A DNA stretch of 64,000 nucleotides from Dendrocalamus latiflorus (GCA_017311315.1 CM029654.1:27632778-27696777); one strand, 5' to 3'. Shown: positions 32,805 to 44,573, counted from the first letter of the stretch. Notes: generated by a model from the letters alone, not told the origin. Translations and numbers: made by a program.

Positions 32805-34257
32805 GAATTTTTTGTACGGATAATCCATTTTTTATTCGAAATTACAGAAATATACCCGCGGGAAAATTTTTTACAAAAATAGGCTCCAGTCGCCTAATGG
32901 TTGGGCGACTGAAGCCTTTCGCCCAACCATTGGGCGACTTTAATCCAGTCGCTCTATCCTCGGGCGACTGCATCCAGTCGCCCAACCATTGGGCGACTTT
33001 CATGCAGTCGCCCAATGGTTGGGCGACTGCACTCAGGACCCCGTGAATGTTTTAAATTTTGTCAATTTTATAGTTTTAAACTGGTAAAAAATCTGCTGAA
33101 GTTGTAATAAAAGTTTATGTTCATTGTATGTTGTAGGTGTGTAAAAAATTTTGGGAAACTTTTTTTAGGAACAAATGACCATAAAACAATTGGTACATAC
33201 GATGGTAAGTAATATTTTGATTTACTGAGAATTCGGAAAGTGCATCAAACCTTCGCTAAAAAAGTGAAAATTGGTGGAGCTGTTCTTCATACATCCAACA
33301 GCCTCTAGAAAAAAATTTGAGCAATTTCGGCCACGGGATCAAAAGTTATAGCAGTTTCAGTCTGTTTCCGACACACCTTCAGTAAAACGGGCATAACTTT
33401 TGCATACGGTGTCCGTTTTCGACGTTCTTGTACTCGTTGGAAAGCTAACGACAAGCCCAATCCAATAAAAATGACCAGCTTGCGCCAGTCGCCCTCCAAG
33501 ACCCCGAAAATCGGTCATCTTTGGACCTAAACCCGCGTCGTAAGTTTTTGGTTTCTGTTTTTGCCCTTTTTCTTGGCCTTCCTTTCGGAATTTGGATTTT
33601 GCTTCAACTGAAAAGTTGTAGATCTCGTCGAAACCTTTTTAATGAGTATATATAAGCCATATACAACTTTGCTATTTTATCTTTTCAGACTAGTTGTTTA
33701 TATTGCATCGATATATAAAACTTGTGACAGCGAGTATTACAGATGGTTTGTATGTAGAACCGTCTGTGATAATCTGACCGCTGGGCCCGTCGATCCTCCT
33801 CAACCCAATCCTAGCCCAGAGACACGAATTCTCAATAACATTAAAATATCACTTACCATCGTATGTACCGATCGTTCTACGGTCAATCGTTCCTAAAAAA
33901 AATTTCCCAAAATTTTTTACACACCTATAATATACAATGAACATAAACTTTTATTACAACTCCAGCATATTTTTTACCAGTTTAAAACTACAAAATTGAA
34001 AAAATTTAAAACATTCACGGGAGACTTGACTGCAGTCGCCCAACCATTGGGCGACTGCATTTAAGTCGCCCAATCGTTGGGCGATTGGATGCAGTCGCCC
34101 AACCATTGAGCGACTGGATTAAAGTCGCCCAATGGTTGGGCGAAAGGCTCCAGTCGCCCAATCATTAGGCGACTGAAGCATATTCTTGTAAAAAATTTTC
34201 CCGCAGGTATATTTCTGTAATTTTGAATAAAAAATGGATTATCCGTACAAAAAATTC
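32805..34257. mobile_element. MULE-like foldback element with long terminal inverted repeats
   Basis: The ends are GAATTTTTTGTACGGATAAT at 32805 and ATTATCCGTACAAAAAATTC at 34257. A 10-bp duplication TGCATATAAC flanks it exactly (32795-32804, 34258-34267), a length typical of Mutator-like elements. The inverted arms are about 370 bases each (to about 33180 and from about 33890). Each arm holds an array of TCGCCCAACCATTGGGCGAC-type units, themselves near-palindromic. The central part (33290-33640) resembles, in reverse orientation, 55140-55450, and 33725-33775 carries the ACCGTCTGTGATA motif of CACTA subtermini. There is no transposase. Confidence 0.88.
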
Positions 34258-34272
34258 TGCATATAACTCTGT

Positions 34273-34531
34273 TACTCCCTCTGTTTTGTTTTACTTAACT
34301 TTCTAAAATTTGAGCCATCAAATTTTCTAAAATTTGATCACTAATAGGTTTAAAACTATCTAGATTAGTTATACGAAAATTATATCATTAGATTTGCTAT
34401 TAAAATTACTTTCATAATATTATAATTTTATTAGTATATATTAATGTAAAGTTATAAAAAATAGTGATTAAAGTACTATCTTGAATACCTTTAAAAAGTC
34501 AAAAACATAAAGTGAAATAACGGAGGGAGTA
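34273..34531. mobile_element. Stowaway-type MITE
   Basis: It starts TACTCCCTCTGTTTTGTTTT and ends AACGGAGGGAGTA, so CTCCCTCYGT inverted repeats are flanked by a TA duplication, as in Tc1/Mariner-related Stowaway MITEs. It is 255 bases of AT-rich core without coding capacity and lies six bases after the MULE target duplication. Confidence 0.9.
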
Positions 34532-35090
34532 ATATGTAATTATATAATGAAGATGCACTGATATTGGATCGGCTTTCATCACTTAACTGGAGAACCACAC
34601 AAGTCGAGCCATGCAGGGGGGACGGAACACCCATATGGCCTAGATATGGTAAAACACAAGGTTCTTTAAATCAATCAATGCAGAAAGTTAGCAGGGATGC
34701 ATCTGTTTGCTGAGAAACAACACCTATGCATGTACAGTGACAAATAAATCAATCAAATCAGAAAGCAGGGATGCATCTGTTCCTGGCTTTGAGAAAGAAC
34801 GGGCATGTTCTCCATTCCCTTTTGGGATCTAGTGCCACCAATTAGTCGCGAATGGTAGCCACAAAACCTCGCAATAACGAAACAAAACATCAATTTTTAG
34901 GGTGGCAGTTGTAACTCGAATGTATCCAAACAAGGCAAATTGGTTGTCTCGCCTTGGCAAAGAAAAATGAAAAGTCTGGAAATTCAATAATGGGCTCGAA
35001 ATGGCATTTAGTGCTTCAATATGGCTTCAAATGGGTACAGTACGAGGGTCAATCTTTAGGGTGATGTTTTAAAGGTCGCCATTCTTTAAG
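34532..35090. other. Intergenic DNA, no gene seen
   Basis: Short direct repeats (AATCAATCA...CAGAAAG...GCAGGGATGCATCTGTT at about 34672 and 34746) are present. No coding signal or element termini were recognised. Confidence 0.4.
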
Positions 35091-35296
35091 TAGTATTTCA
35101 TAATTTTTAACTTTACTAATACTTCAAGAGTGGAAGATAAGGGCATACACATGCCGCTTTATAAGGACTAATGATCACTGGATCATGTATGAATAGTATT
35201 TCATAATTTTTAACTATACTAAAACTTCAAGAGTGGAAGATAAGGGCATACACATGCCGCTTTATAAGGACTAATGATCACTGGATCATGTATGAG
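35091..35296. repeat. 103-bp tandem duplication
   Basis: The unit TAGTATTTCATAATTTTTAA...GGATCATGTATGA occurs at 35091 and 35194, nearly identical, so the event is recent. It lies just upstream of the promoter-like module at 35325. Confidence 0.9.
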
Positions 35297-35324
35297 TGGG
35301 GCAGGCCGGAGAAAATGCAAACCT

Positions 35325-35460
35325 TAATTTACTCTTCTTGCAAGAAACGCATAAATAAAAGGACACGCAGACAGAATCTCTAGGTGGAGTGCTTCTTTAG
35401 GACACGCAGTCGCTGCCAGCATCTCTAGATGGATTGCTTCTTTAAGGTCCGCTCCAGCTG
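35325..35460 (+). promoter_or_regulatory. Orphan DUF4220-type promoter module (decayed)
   Basis: AATTTACTCTTCTTGCAAGA followed by AACGCATAAATAAAAGGACA is the same block plus TATA region as at 49287 and, on the minus strand, at 27245. A GTGCTTCTTTA unit recurs twice in the leader. The downstream gene body is absent; a gypsy-type element begins at 35782. Confidence 0.5.
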
Positions 35461-35781
35461 CGCATAACTTTGGCTTCTAACTTAAACTTTTAATTTATGG
35501 TTAAAATTATACTGTAACGACTGTTGATTTTTTGAGTCATTCAATTAATAAAAAAATAATAAAATGAGAAAAAGAAAAAGAAAAACACCGTTATATAATT
35601 TTTATGGACAATGTAAAGGAATAAAGCAAAAAGCAAAAAAATCGAAAAAACCATAAAAAAAACTAAAATAAGTCAAAATAAGAAACTGATGTGTTCTAAT
35701 TGGCTTATGGCTTAAATAAGCCAGTAGCCAAAATCTCTGTATGCCATGCTCATGTCACCCTCGCCGGAGCACCGTCCACCT

Positions 35782-38700
35782 TGTCGGGACCCCGGATTTC
35801 CGAACCCGGACCCGCTGTGCATTACTGCACTAGTCCCAGATCAAAGCTAGTGCACACAGTTAAACAAAAATGAATACATAACCAGCAACGCTTTATTACA
35901 ATATTAAAGAGTACAGACTGAAAGGTCTCATTATTACAAAGGAGGTTTCAAGACCTCGCACACACGAAACACAGCGGAAGTAAATGATAAACTCGATGAA
36001 GACCCATCAATACGCCACAGGCAATTGACTGGGGAAGCGCGACAAAGTTCTCCGGGAAGAATCCATCACAGTCGCAAGCGAAGCAGTAGTCGTAGTCACC
36101 TTCTTGAGCTTCGTGATCTTCTGAGGTTTTATTTTTAAGTGTAGCATGTGAGTACATAAAGTACTCCGTAAGTCTTGGGAAAGATGCAACAGATGCAAGG
36201 CTTAACAAAGGAAGACTATATGGTTCTTTTGCACAAAGCAGTATTTTATTTCAATTATTACTAATCATTTTTGAAGGCATCAAGTTACAAATAAATGTTT
36301 TAACAAAACTAACATTAACTTACTAGTGAATGTTCCATCTACCAACACTAGTTTAATCAATCCTAACTGATCAAGTTTAAAACTGCGGGTTCCATCCACC
36401 CTCTCTGGCTCCAACTGCCAGGATACCCTTCCGAGAGTTCCCTCCACTCTCGGAATACCAAATTTTGATTTTAAAACCAAAACCAGAAATCTACCATGTG
36501 CATGCATTCTTTGCCCGCCCTTGACCGTGGGCACGGCTATTCGAATAGTTTTACACTCTGCAGAGGTTGTACAACTTTACCCACAAGAGATGATTTATCC
36601 TAAAAGTCAACACGCTTCCTTTGGCATGAGACCCAGATAAAATATCACAAAGCCTTTACCTTACTCTAATCTAGCTAGATACCACCCGCTGAGATTTCAC
36701 CGCAGGTAGGCTAACTGCCCGAACCGAAGCCCCCTCTTGCGCCATATGAGTACAGTAAATCCCTGTCCCTCACTGTGAATAACCCGTCCATCCCTGGCAC
36801 CCACTTTCCACTGGTGGCACCTAAACTAGACTATCATAAGTTAGTCAGCTAGGTCGTACCCATATAGACTTGTGGTTGTACGGTTAATGCTCAGTCTGGA
36901 CAAACACAAGCGTCGGTCCTTACTTGACTAGGGTGGAACATACACTTAACAAGTTCTCGTGCTTGCTGCACCAATCCAAACCAACCATCCACCCTAATCT
37001 AAACCAATTTCCACATTTCATTTTATTTTAAAAGAACAGTGGCAACTCCAATTACCACTAATTTTATAAAAACAAGGGTATTTCAATAATTCATAATTTC
37101 CCATTTGCAAGGTTTATGAGGTATTCAATAGCATGGCTAAGCATTGCACTACCATTCTAATACCAACAATTAAATATATTACTCTCATTAATGAGCCAAA
37201 GGAATTTCTAGGGTTTCAAAGGTACATGGCAATCAATTTTCAAGTGAGGGCATAACAAGGTGGATATAACTAATGCCTTAAGATTTGAATTATCATTTTA
37301 TGTAAATAGCAATGCACATAATTTAAAATAATTAAAATATTTCAAAATCGTAGGTTCAAGATGATCAAAGGAGACTTGCCTTCTTGCAGGGTCTCTGGGT
37401 CTTCCTGTTGGGGAGTGGAGAGGTCTTCGTCAACGTTGGATTCTATGCACGTAAAGACAGAGCAACAACACAAATAAATACAAATAAAAATTCAAATAAA
37501 CTCAAAAATTCAAATAGAGGCGATATTTGGATAGATCATGATTTTAGACGAATTTAGAAATTTGAATGGGCTCAAACGGAGTTAGGACGAAGAAGATCGG
37601 GCTCCGGGAAGTTTATATTTAGGGAAAAAGAATAAAAGGAATTTTTAGAATTATTTTTGTACAGGAAATTGAGAATTATGACGTCAGCACTAAATTGATT
37701 TTCGGCCAAATTAATTTTCTAAAGAAAATTCGGGTTAATGACGCCATGCTGACGTCATCCTAGTGTTGGGCCGGCTGACAAGTGGGCCTTGGTCCATGGA
37801 CCAAGTCCACGGGAGGGGGTGGCGGCTGATGTGGCAGAGGGGTTTGGGTGGCGCTGACGGAGCGGGCCGACGCGGAGGTGGCCGGGGACGTGGCACCGCG
37901 TGGCAGCCACGCAGGCCTGGTGGCTGCGCCGGCCGGAGGCGCTCGGGGATGGCGTGCTCGCCGGCGAGCGGCGGCGCGAGGACCGGCGGCGAGGGTCGCA
38001 TTCGGGAGAGGGGCGCACGGGGTATACGCTTATACCTGCGGCGAGGCTCGGCGGTGGACGGAGATGGCCGGCGACGAGGAAGAGGCGGCGGAGCGATCGG
38101 GTTCCGGCGGATAGGGCTCACCGACGGCGCCCGGGCACGGGGAAGGGGCGGAGGGGACTCGGCGTAGCGTGGCGGAGCTCAGGGTGTCCTCGGAGGCGCT
38201 CGATACGCACTCCTTCGCCGGCGATTGCTCACTGGAGTAGCGGGCGGCGCTCGGGGCGAAGGCGCACGGCGGCAAGGGCACTCGGGACCGGAGAGGGAAA
38301 TTGAGAGGTGGGGCGAGGTGGAGTGGGAGAGGGTGGTGCTCGAGGGTGGCTTTTATAGGGCCGAGGGGGTGGAGGCGCGGCGGGATTCCTCGCCGGAGAA
38401 AGCGGGGAGGTGGGCGGCGGTTAGCTGCGGATAGAGTCCAGGCGGGTGGAGGAAGTGGGCGTCGTGCGCGGAAAACGGGGAAGAGGTGGGCGCGGGCTTG
38501 CGGCGCACGAAGGGTGGGCGGCGTGCGGGCGAAGAAAGGGGAAGGGCCGGTTAGGGCGGAGCCGGCCAACGGCCATGGCGGCAGCGCGAGGTAGGGGACG
38601 GGCCTGACGGGTGGGGTCGGCCCGTCAGCGAGAGGGAGAGAGGGAAGGGTGAGGGGACGCGGACGGGTGAGATCACGGGGGCGGGTGATCGAACGGCGGT

Positions 38701-39386
38701 GGATGGGCGCGGGGGTTTAAGTGGAGGGGTGCGGCCGAGATGCGGTCGGCGGGATCGGATGGCGGAGGGAGAAGGGGGAAGTGGGCGGGTGCGATGGGCC
38801 GGGGGCGGCGTGGCCGCTATCCGAGCCGCACGCGTGGCGCTCGGGGAGGGAAGGGAGGCGGGATGGAGGTGGCGACGTGGGCGGTCATCTGGCCGTCCAC
38901 GTGGCGACCGGAGGGGGAAGGGAGGGATTTTTATTTTTTGATATCAATTTCAGATTTTCAGAAATTGCTAGGAAATTCATTTAGCCTCAGAAAAATATGA
39001 AAATAACTCCAAAATTTCTAGAAAAATTCAGAGAACCTCCTGGAGACATTTTGAACTACATAAAAATATTTCCAACTAATTTTGGTATTTAATTTTCATA
39101 CTTTAAAATACTTTTTAATTTCAAAAATACATTTTAAACTCCTGAAAACTGAGAAAGCCCAAATAAAATCCAAATAACTCCAAATAATTATTTTGAACTA
39201 GGATTTTTATAGAAATTCAAAATATCTTTTTATTTAACAATATTTTTAGGTTTTCACTTAAATGCTTTTCAAATCCAGCTTTTTCAAAAGCAGAAATTCA
39301 GGACAAATCCAAATTGAAACTCAAATACTTTAAAATAATTAATTTGAATTTAAATTTTTCAGAAAGCAAATTTTTGGGATGTTACA
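35782..39386 (-). repeat. 3' LTR of the gypsy-type element (3605 bp)
   Basis: This is the longer LTR. Relative to the other copy it has an extra GC-rich segment 37765-38818. On the minus strand that segment contains GGCCCTATAAAAGCCACCCT (TATA box about 38350-38360), which looks like the core promoter of the LTR. Outside this block the two LTRs are almost identical, with a handful of substitutions and short indels, so the insertion is young. Confidence 0.92.
37765..38818 (-). promoter_or_regulatory. GC-rich LTR segment with TATA box, absent from the other LTR
   Basis: The block starts after CATCCTAGT (37764) and ends before ATCCGAGCCGCACG (38819); in the other LTR these two sequences are directly joined at about 43214. 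Several long Ala/Pro/Arg-rich frames cover it (for example 38030-38569, minus), which reflect base composition. The minus-strand TATAAAA near 38354 and the following pyrimidine-containing leader fit a promoter and start region. It could also be an inserted captured sequence, but its GC-rich ends continue smoothly into the shared GC-rich part, so a deletion in the other copy is more likely. Confidence 0.6.
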
Positions 39387-39401
39387 AATCTACCCCCCTT
39401 A
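39387..39401 (-). other. Polypurine tract
   Basis: On the minus strand TAAGGGGGGGTAGATT ends directly at the start of the 3' LTR (TGTAACATCCC). This is the usual primer site for plus-strand DNA synthesis in LTR elements. Confidence 0.75.
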
Positions 39402-39484
39402 GAAAGAATCTCGCCCCCGAGATTCGGACGGACTAGGAAAAAGAAAGGAGAGGAAAACGCAACTCTTGGTTCCTTGCTGTGCTC

Positions 39485-40681
39485 TTAAGCTGCTTCTTTC
39501 TTTGAACCAAACTGAAACTTACCAAGCATGATTACTGCCTCCGGGGCACCTTTTGTGGTGATGTGGTTAACTCGTCCTCTTCCTTGTGATTGCGGAGTTC
39601 TTGGAGCTTTTTCTGTAGTTGGAGATACTTCCCGTCCTTGTCCTGCAACTGGAGTTCGTGCTGGTGTATTTCCCAAGTTGAAAGGAATTGGAGTGGTAAC
39701 CTGAGGCTTCTGTGGGTAATTGCCTGCATAATGCCCCATCTTGTGACATCGAAAACATTGCACTCCTGCGGCTGAGGTGTTGCTTTTCTGAGGACGGACT
39801 CCGGTAAAGATGTGGGGTTCTTGTATCTCTGAACGGGGCACAGATCCTGGAGTTCTTGGTGCATTTGTTGCTGCTGGAGCTTTGTTGAACTGGGGTGGAT
39901 TCATTCGGGGTCTTGAACTGCTTGCATTATACTGTGTCTGAAAAGCCATCTTTCTCTTACGAGAGTCATATAATTGATATTGAGCATCTTCCTGGACAAG
40001 GGCCTTATTTACCATATGCTGAAATGTCGGAAAATCTTTGGACACCAACTGCACCTTGAGGTTGGGATCAAGTCCTTGCATAAACCTCCAAATCTTCGTT
40101 GATTCCGATGCGACATCTTCTGATGCATACCTGGACAGTTGGGTGAACTTGTTCAGATACTCAGAAACACTGAGGTTTCCCTGCTGCAGTTGGTAGAATT
40201 CCCTCTTCTTCATTTCCATTATTCCCGTAGGAATATGCGCAGTGCGGAAAGCCTCAACAAAATCATCCCATGTGATGGCTTGCACATTTTGATGGGCGGC
40301 GCAGTAATTCTCCCACCAATTAGCAGCAATTCCCTTAAGTTGATGGGCGGCATACAACACCTTTTCATGATCATTACACTGAGCTAAGATCAACTTCTTC
40401 TCCACGTCCTTGATCCAATCATTGGCCTCCAATGGATCCACTGAACCAGCAAAAGTAGGATGTCTTGTCCTCATAAATTCTCCCAACCTAGACTGGGGTG
40501 CTTGGTTTGGTGCCTGCGGGTCTTGTTGCACCTGGTTCTGAGCAAGGGCTTGGAGTAGTTGCAGCTGCATGGCCATCATCTGCTCCAAGTTAGGGGCTTG
40601 AGCAGGAGGTGGTGGAATATTGTTGTCTTGCTGGGCATTGGCATCACGGCTGCTGCCAGGGTTGCTCCTTGTGTTCACCAT
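39485..40681 (-). CDS. Gag protein of the gypsy-type element (398 aa)
   Basis: The frame MVNTRSNPGSSRD...PPPPAQAPNLEQMMAMQLQ is followed by the retrotransposon gag domain (about residues 70-210: HPTFAGSVDPLEANDWIKDV, GIAANWWENY, SVSEYLNKFTQLSRYASED). A Ser/Pro-rich linker and a zinc-knuckle region near residue 310 come next. The knuckle reads CFRCHKMGHYAGNY: the fourth ligand, normally Cys, is Tyr (TAC for TGC). The protein would form the virus-like particle in which reverse transcription occurs. The frame is otherwise open and ends without protease or RT. It may be packaging-impaired because of the lost zinc ligand. Confidence 0.9.
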   Translation of the reverse strand: MVNTRSNPGSSRDANAQQDNNIPPPPAQAPNLEQMMAMQLQLLQALAQNQVQQDPQAPNQAPQSRLGEFMRTRHPTFAGSVDPLEANDWIKDVEKKLILAQCNDHEKVLYAAHQLKGIAANWWENYCAAHQNVQAITWDDFVEAFRTAHIPTGIMEMKKREFYQLQQGNLSVSEYLNKFTQLSRYASEDVASESTKIWRFMQGLDPNLKVQLVSKDFPTFQHMVNKALVQEDAQYQLYDSRKRKMAFQTQYNASSSRPRMNPPQFNKAPAATNAPRTPGSVPRSEIQEPHIFTGVRPQKSNTSAAGVQCFRCHKMGHYAGNYPQKPQVTTPIPFNLGNTPARTPVAGQGREVSPTTEKAPRTPQSQGRGRVNHITTKGAPEAVIMLGKFQFGSKKEAA

Positions 40682-41217
40682 CTGAAGCGGTTTCCGGGGT
40701 TAGCAAACGGTAAGAGGGAACTAGCACAGGTAAGAGATCAGGGGAACGACTAAACAACATCCCAAACAAACACACAAGAGAGAACAACTAGGAGAAGCTT
40801 AGCTTGGAATAAAAATAGTTTTTTAAGGATGGTTGTACTACAAGTATACAAAGACTTGGTACAGTCCACCTAACACACAAGCAAGTAATATATAAGCGTT
40901 CTAAAATCGTACGACTTTACTTGGGTACTACAACTAAAGAACTATTCCTTACTCCTTCATGATGACGAGCTTCTCCAAATGCTTCTTAGACGCAACCTTA
41001 CTGAGCGGTCTATAGAAATTACAAAGGGAAGGGGTACAATTACCATTCCAAAAAGGAATTAAGCAGATAGATAAGGAAGAATGCCATGACGAAGGTAAGG
41101 ATAGAAAGACAAGAAAAGACAAGGATAGCACAATATTAAATTTTTATTTTATAAAATAAATTTTGAAGTTCTTCTTTTAACGACCATTCTAACTAGGTCA
41201 CGTCCTACAGTCAAATT

Positions 41218-41230
41218 GGCTCTGATACCA
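41218..41230 (-). other. Primer-binding site (tRNA-iMet type)
   Basis: Minus strand TGGTATCAGAGCC, four bases after the end of the 5' LTR, complementary to the initiator tRNA 3' end. It fixes the orientation of the element. Confidence 0.88.
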
Positions 41231-41234
41231 TCTC

Positions 41235-43781
41235 TGTTGGGACCCCGGATTTCCGAACTCGGACCCTCTGTGTATTACTGCACTAGTCCCAGATCAAAGC
41301 TAGTGCACACAGTTAAATAGAAATGAATACATAACCAGCAACGCTTTATTACAATATTAAAGAGTACAGACCGAAAAGTCTCATTATTACAAAGGAGGTT
41401 TCAAGACCTCGCACACACGAAACACAGCGGAAGCAAATGATAAACTCGATGAAGACCCATCAATACGCCACAGGCAATTGACTGGGGAAGCGCGACCTAG
41501 TTCTCCGGGAAGAATCCATCACAGCCGCAAGCGAAGCAGTAGTCGTAGTCACCTTCTTGAGCTTCGCGATCTTCTGAGGTTTTATTTTTAAGTGTAGCAT
41601 GTGAGTACATAAAGTACTCCGCAAGTCTTGGGAAAGATGCAACAGATGCAAGGCTTAACAAAGGAAGACTATATGGTTCTTTTGCACAAAGCAGTATTTT
41701 ATTTCAATTATTACTAATCATTTTTGAAGGCATCAAGTTACAAATAAATGTTTTAACAAAACTAACATTAACTTACTAGTGAATGTTCCATCTACCAACA
41801 CTAGTTTAATCAATCCTAACTGATCAAGTTTAAAACTGCGGGTTCCATCCACCCTCTCTGGCTCCAACTGCCAGGATACCCTTCCGAGAGTTCCCTCCAC
41901 TCTCGGAATACCAAATTTTGATTTTAAAACCAAAACCAGAAATCTACCATGTGCATGCATTCTTTGCCCGCCCTTGACCGTGGGCACGGCTATTCGAATA
42001 GTTTTACACTCTGCAGAGGTTGTACAACTTTACCCACAAGAGATGATTTATCCTAAAAGTCAACACGCTTCCTTTGGCATGAGACCCAGATAAAATATCA
42101 CAAAGCCTTTACCTTACTCTAATCTAGCTAGATACCACCCGCTGAGATTTCACCGCAGGTAGGCTAACTGCCCGAACCGAAGCCCCCTCTTGCGCCATAT
42201 GAGTACAGTAAATCCCTGTCCCTCACTGTGAATAACCCGTCCATCCCTGGCACCCACTTTCCACTGGTGGCACCTAAACTAGACTATCATAAGTTAGTCA
42301 GCTAGGTCGTACCCATATAGACTTGTGGTTGTACGGTTAATGCTCAGTCTGGACAAACACAAGCGTCGGTCCTTACTTGACTAGGGTGGAACATACACTT
42401 AACAAGTTCTCGTGCTTGCTGCACCAATCCAAACCAACCATCCACCCTAATCTAAACCAATTTCCACATTTCATTTTATTTTAAAAGAACAGTGGCAACT
42501 CCAATTACCACTAATTTTATAAAACAAGGGTATTTCAATAATTCATAATTTCCCATTTGCAAGGTTTATGAGGTATTCAATAGCATGGCTAAGCATTGCA
42601 CTACCATTCTAATACCAACAATTAAATATATTACTCTCATTAATGAGCCAAAGGAATTTCTAGGGTTTCAAAGGTACATGGCAATCAATTTTCAAGTGAG
42701 GGCATAACAAGGTGGATATAACTAATGCCTTAAGATTTGAATTATCATTTTATGTAAATAATGCACATAATTTAAAATAATTAAAATATTTCAAAATCGT
42801 AGGTTCAAGATGATCAAAGGAGACTTGCCTTCTTGCAGGGTCTCTGGGTCTTCCTGTTGGGGAGTGGAGAGGTCTTCGTCAACGTTGGATTCTATGCACG
42901 TAAAGACAGAGCAACAACACAAATAAATACAAATAAAAATTCAAATAAACTCAAAAATTCAAATAGAGGCGATATTTGGATAGATCATGATTTTAGACGA
43001 ATTTAGAAATTTGAATGGGCTCAAACGGAGTTAGGACGAAGAAGATCGGGCTCCGGGAAGTTTATATTCAGAAAAAAAGAATAAAAGGAATTTTTAGAAT
43101 TATTTTTGTACAGGAAATTAAGAATTATGACGTCAGCACTAAATTGATTTTCGGCCGAATTAATTTTCTAAAGAAAATTCGGGTTAATGACGCCATGCTG
43201 ACGTCATCCTAGTATCCGAGCCGCACGCGTGGCGCTCGGGGAGGGAAGGGAGGCGGGATGGAGGTGGCGACGTGGGCGGTCATCTGGCCGTTCACGTGGC
43301 GACGGGAGGGGGAAGGGAGGGATTTTTATTTTTTGATTTTAATTTCAGATTTTCAGAAATTGCTAGGAAATTCGTTTAGCTTCAGAAAAATATGAAAATA
43401 ACTCCAATATTTCCAGAAAAATTCAGAGAACCTCCTGGAGACATTTTGGACTACATAAAAATATTTCCAACTAATGTTGGTATTTAATTTTCATACTTTA
43501 AAATACTTTTTAATTTCAAAAATACATTTTAAACTCTTGAAAACTCAGAAAACCCAAATAAAATCCAAATAACTCCAAATAATTATTTTGAACTAGGACT
43601 TTTATAGAAATTCAAAATATCTTTTTATTTAACAATATTTTTAGGTTTTCACTTAAATGCTTTTCAAATCCAGCTTTTTCAAAAGCAGAAATTCAGGGTA
43701 AATCCAAATTTAAACTCAAATACTTTAAAATAATTAATTTGAATTTAAATTTTTCAGAAAGCAAATTTTTGGGATGTTACA
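41235..43781 (-). repeat. 5' LTR of the gypsy-type element (2547 bp, promoter block missing)
   Basis: It matches 35782-39386 except for the missing block 37765-38818. The junction CATCCTAGT/ATCCGAGCC lies near 43213. Because the sense strand is minus, this LTR is the one that would drive transcription of the element, and it lacks the TATA-containing segment. Confidence 0.92.
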
Positions 43782-43786
43782 CACCT

Positions 43787-44540
43787 CCTCTAGCTCGCCG
43801 CTGCACACTACCAGAGTGCTACAGCGCTACCTCGCCTGCGACACCATAATTGGAATAGAGAGATTAATTTGTAACGTACAAACCCTTTTTTTGTTGCAAC
43901 TTGAAAACCACTTTTGTGATATCTTTCAAGTTGATTTGGCAGTCAAGTTAACCAACTAGTGGTTCATGTTGCTTCGGTGGTCAAACCAGAATGATTTTCA
44001 AGTTAACACTTTGCGCAAAACTAAAGGTTTTCACTAGATACCTCCATTTTATCCGTGCCTCCAACAAACAATAGTCGGAAATATTTGCCCACCAATATTG
44101 TTTTCCATGGGATCGAGATGAGCGGTTCTAAGTGGTCAAGGGGCCTCTGGACATTTGCCAAAATTGGCTTTTGGACATTGTTAGTTTGTGCCATTAGGAT
44201 TCCAACATGTGGCAAAAGTAAAAAACCAGTGTTATGAAAGGATTTTGGGTTTCTTAAAAGGTAGTGGGCCAAAAGCCTGGTAGAGGTGATAATTGGTCCG
44301 GCTTGATTAGGATTAATTAGATTTTGTTTTGGATAAAGTTTTGTGAACGTATACGTAAGGCTATATGAAAAAAGACCTAGGACCGGCGGTGGTGTGCGTT
44401 GATTTTTGGCTATGATATTTTGTCTCTGACATCGCCAAATCTACGCATCTCACCATGCGCCAGTCTTTCATCGTCGTCGCCTGCACGTGAGCACCAAACA
44501 CGCGTGGTTTCTTCAGTTGGCTAGCCTCACGGTGTTTTCC
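43787..44540. other. Intergenic DNA, no gene recognised
   Basis: Short unassigned frames occur (for example 44021-44272, minus, 83 codons). No domain, element end or strong repeat was found. Confidence 0.35.
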
Positions 44541-44573
44541 AGATCTACGAGCCACGTATTTCTCTGGTCAGTG

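Larger units (their letters stand above)
35782..43781 (-). mobile_element. Non-autonomous gypsy-type LTR retrotransposon (gag only)
   Basis: Two long LTRs in the same orientation enclose 1.85 kb. The minus strand is sense: each LTR starts TGTAACATCCC and ends GGGGTCCCAACA/GACA. Exact 5-bp duplications CACCT lie at 35777-35781 and 43782-43786. A primer-binding site (GGTATCAGAGCC) adjoins the 5' LTR at 41218-41230, and a polypurine tract AAGGGGGGGTAGATT adjoins the 3' LTR at 39387-39401. The interior codes only for gag, so pol must be supplied by a partner element. The LTRs differ by a 1.05-kb block (37765-38818). Confidence 0.95.

Noticed and set aside
32889..33030. CRISPR-like regular repeats (TCGCCCAACC units)
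   Set aside because: Units are palindromic, spacers are variable fillers of the same motif, and the array lies in the arm of a transposon in a plant genome.
37735..38594. Apparent Ala/Pro/Arg-rich proteins up to 179 codons
   Set aside because: The block is part of an LTR, GC-rich, with frames open on both strands; no family is recognisable.
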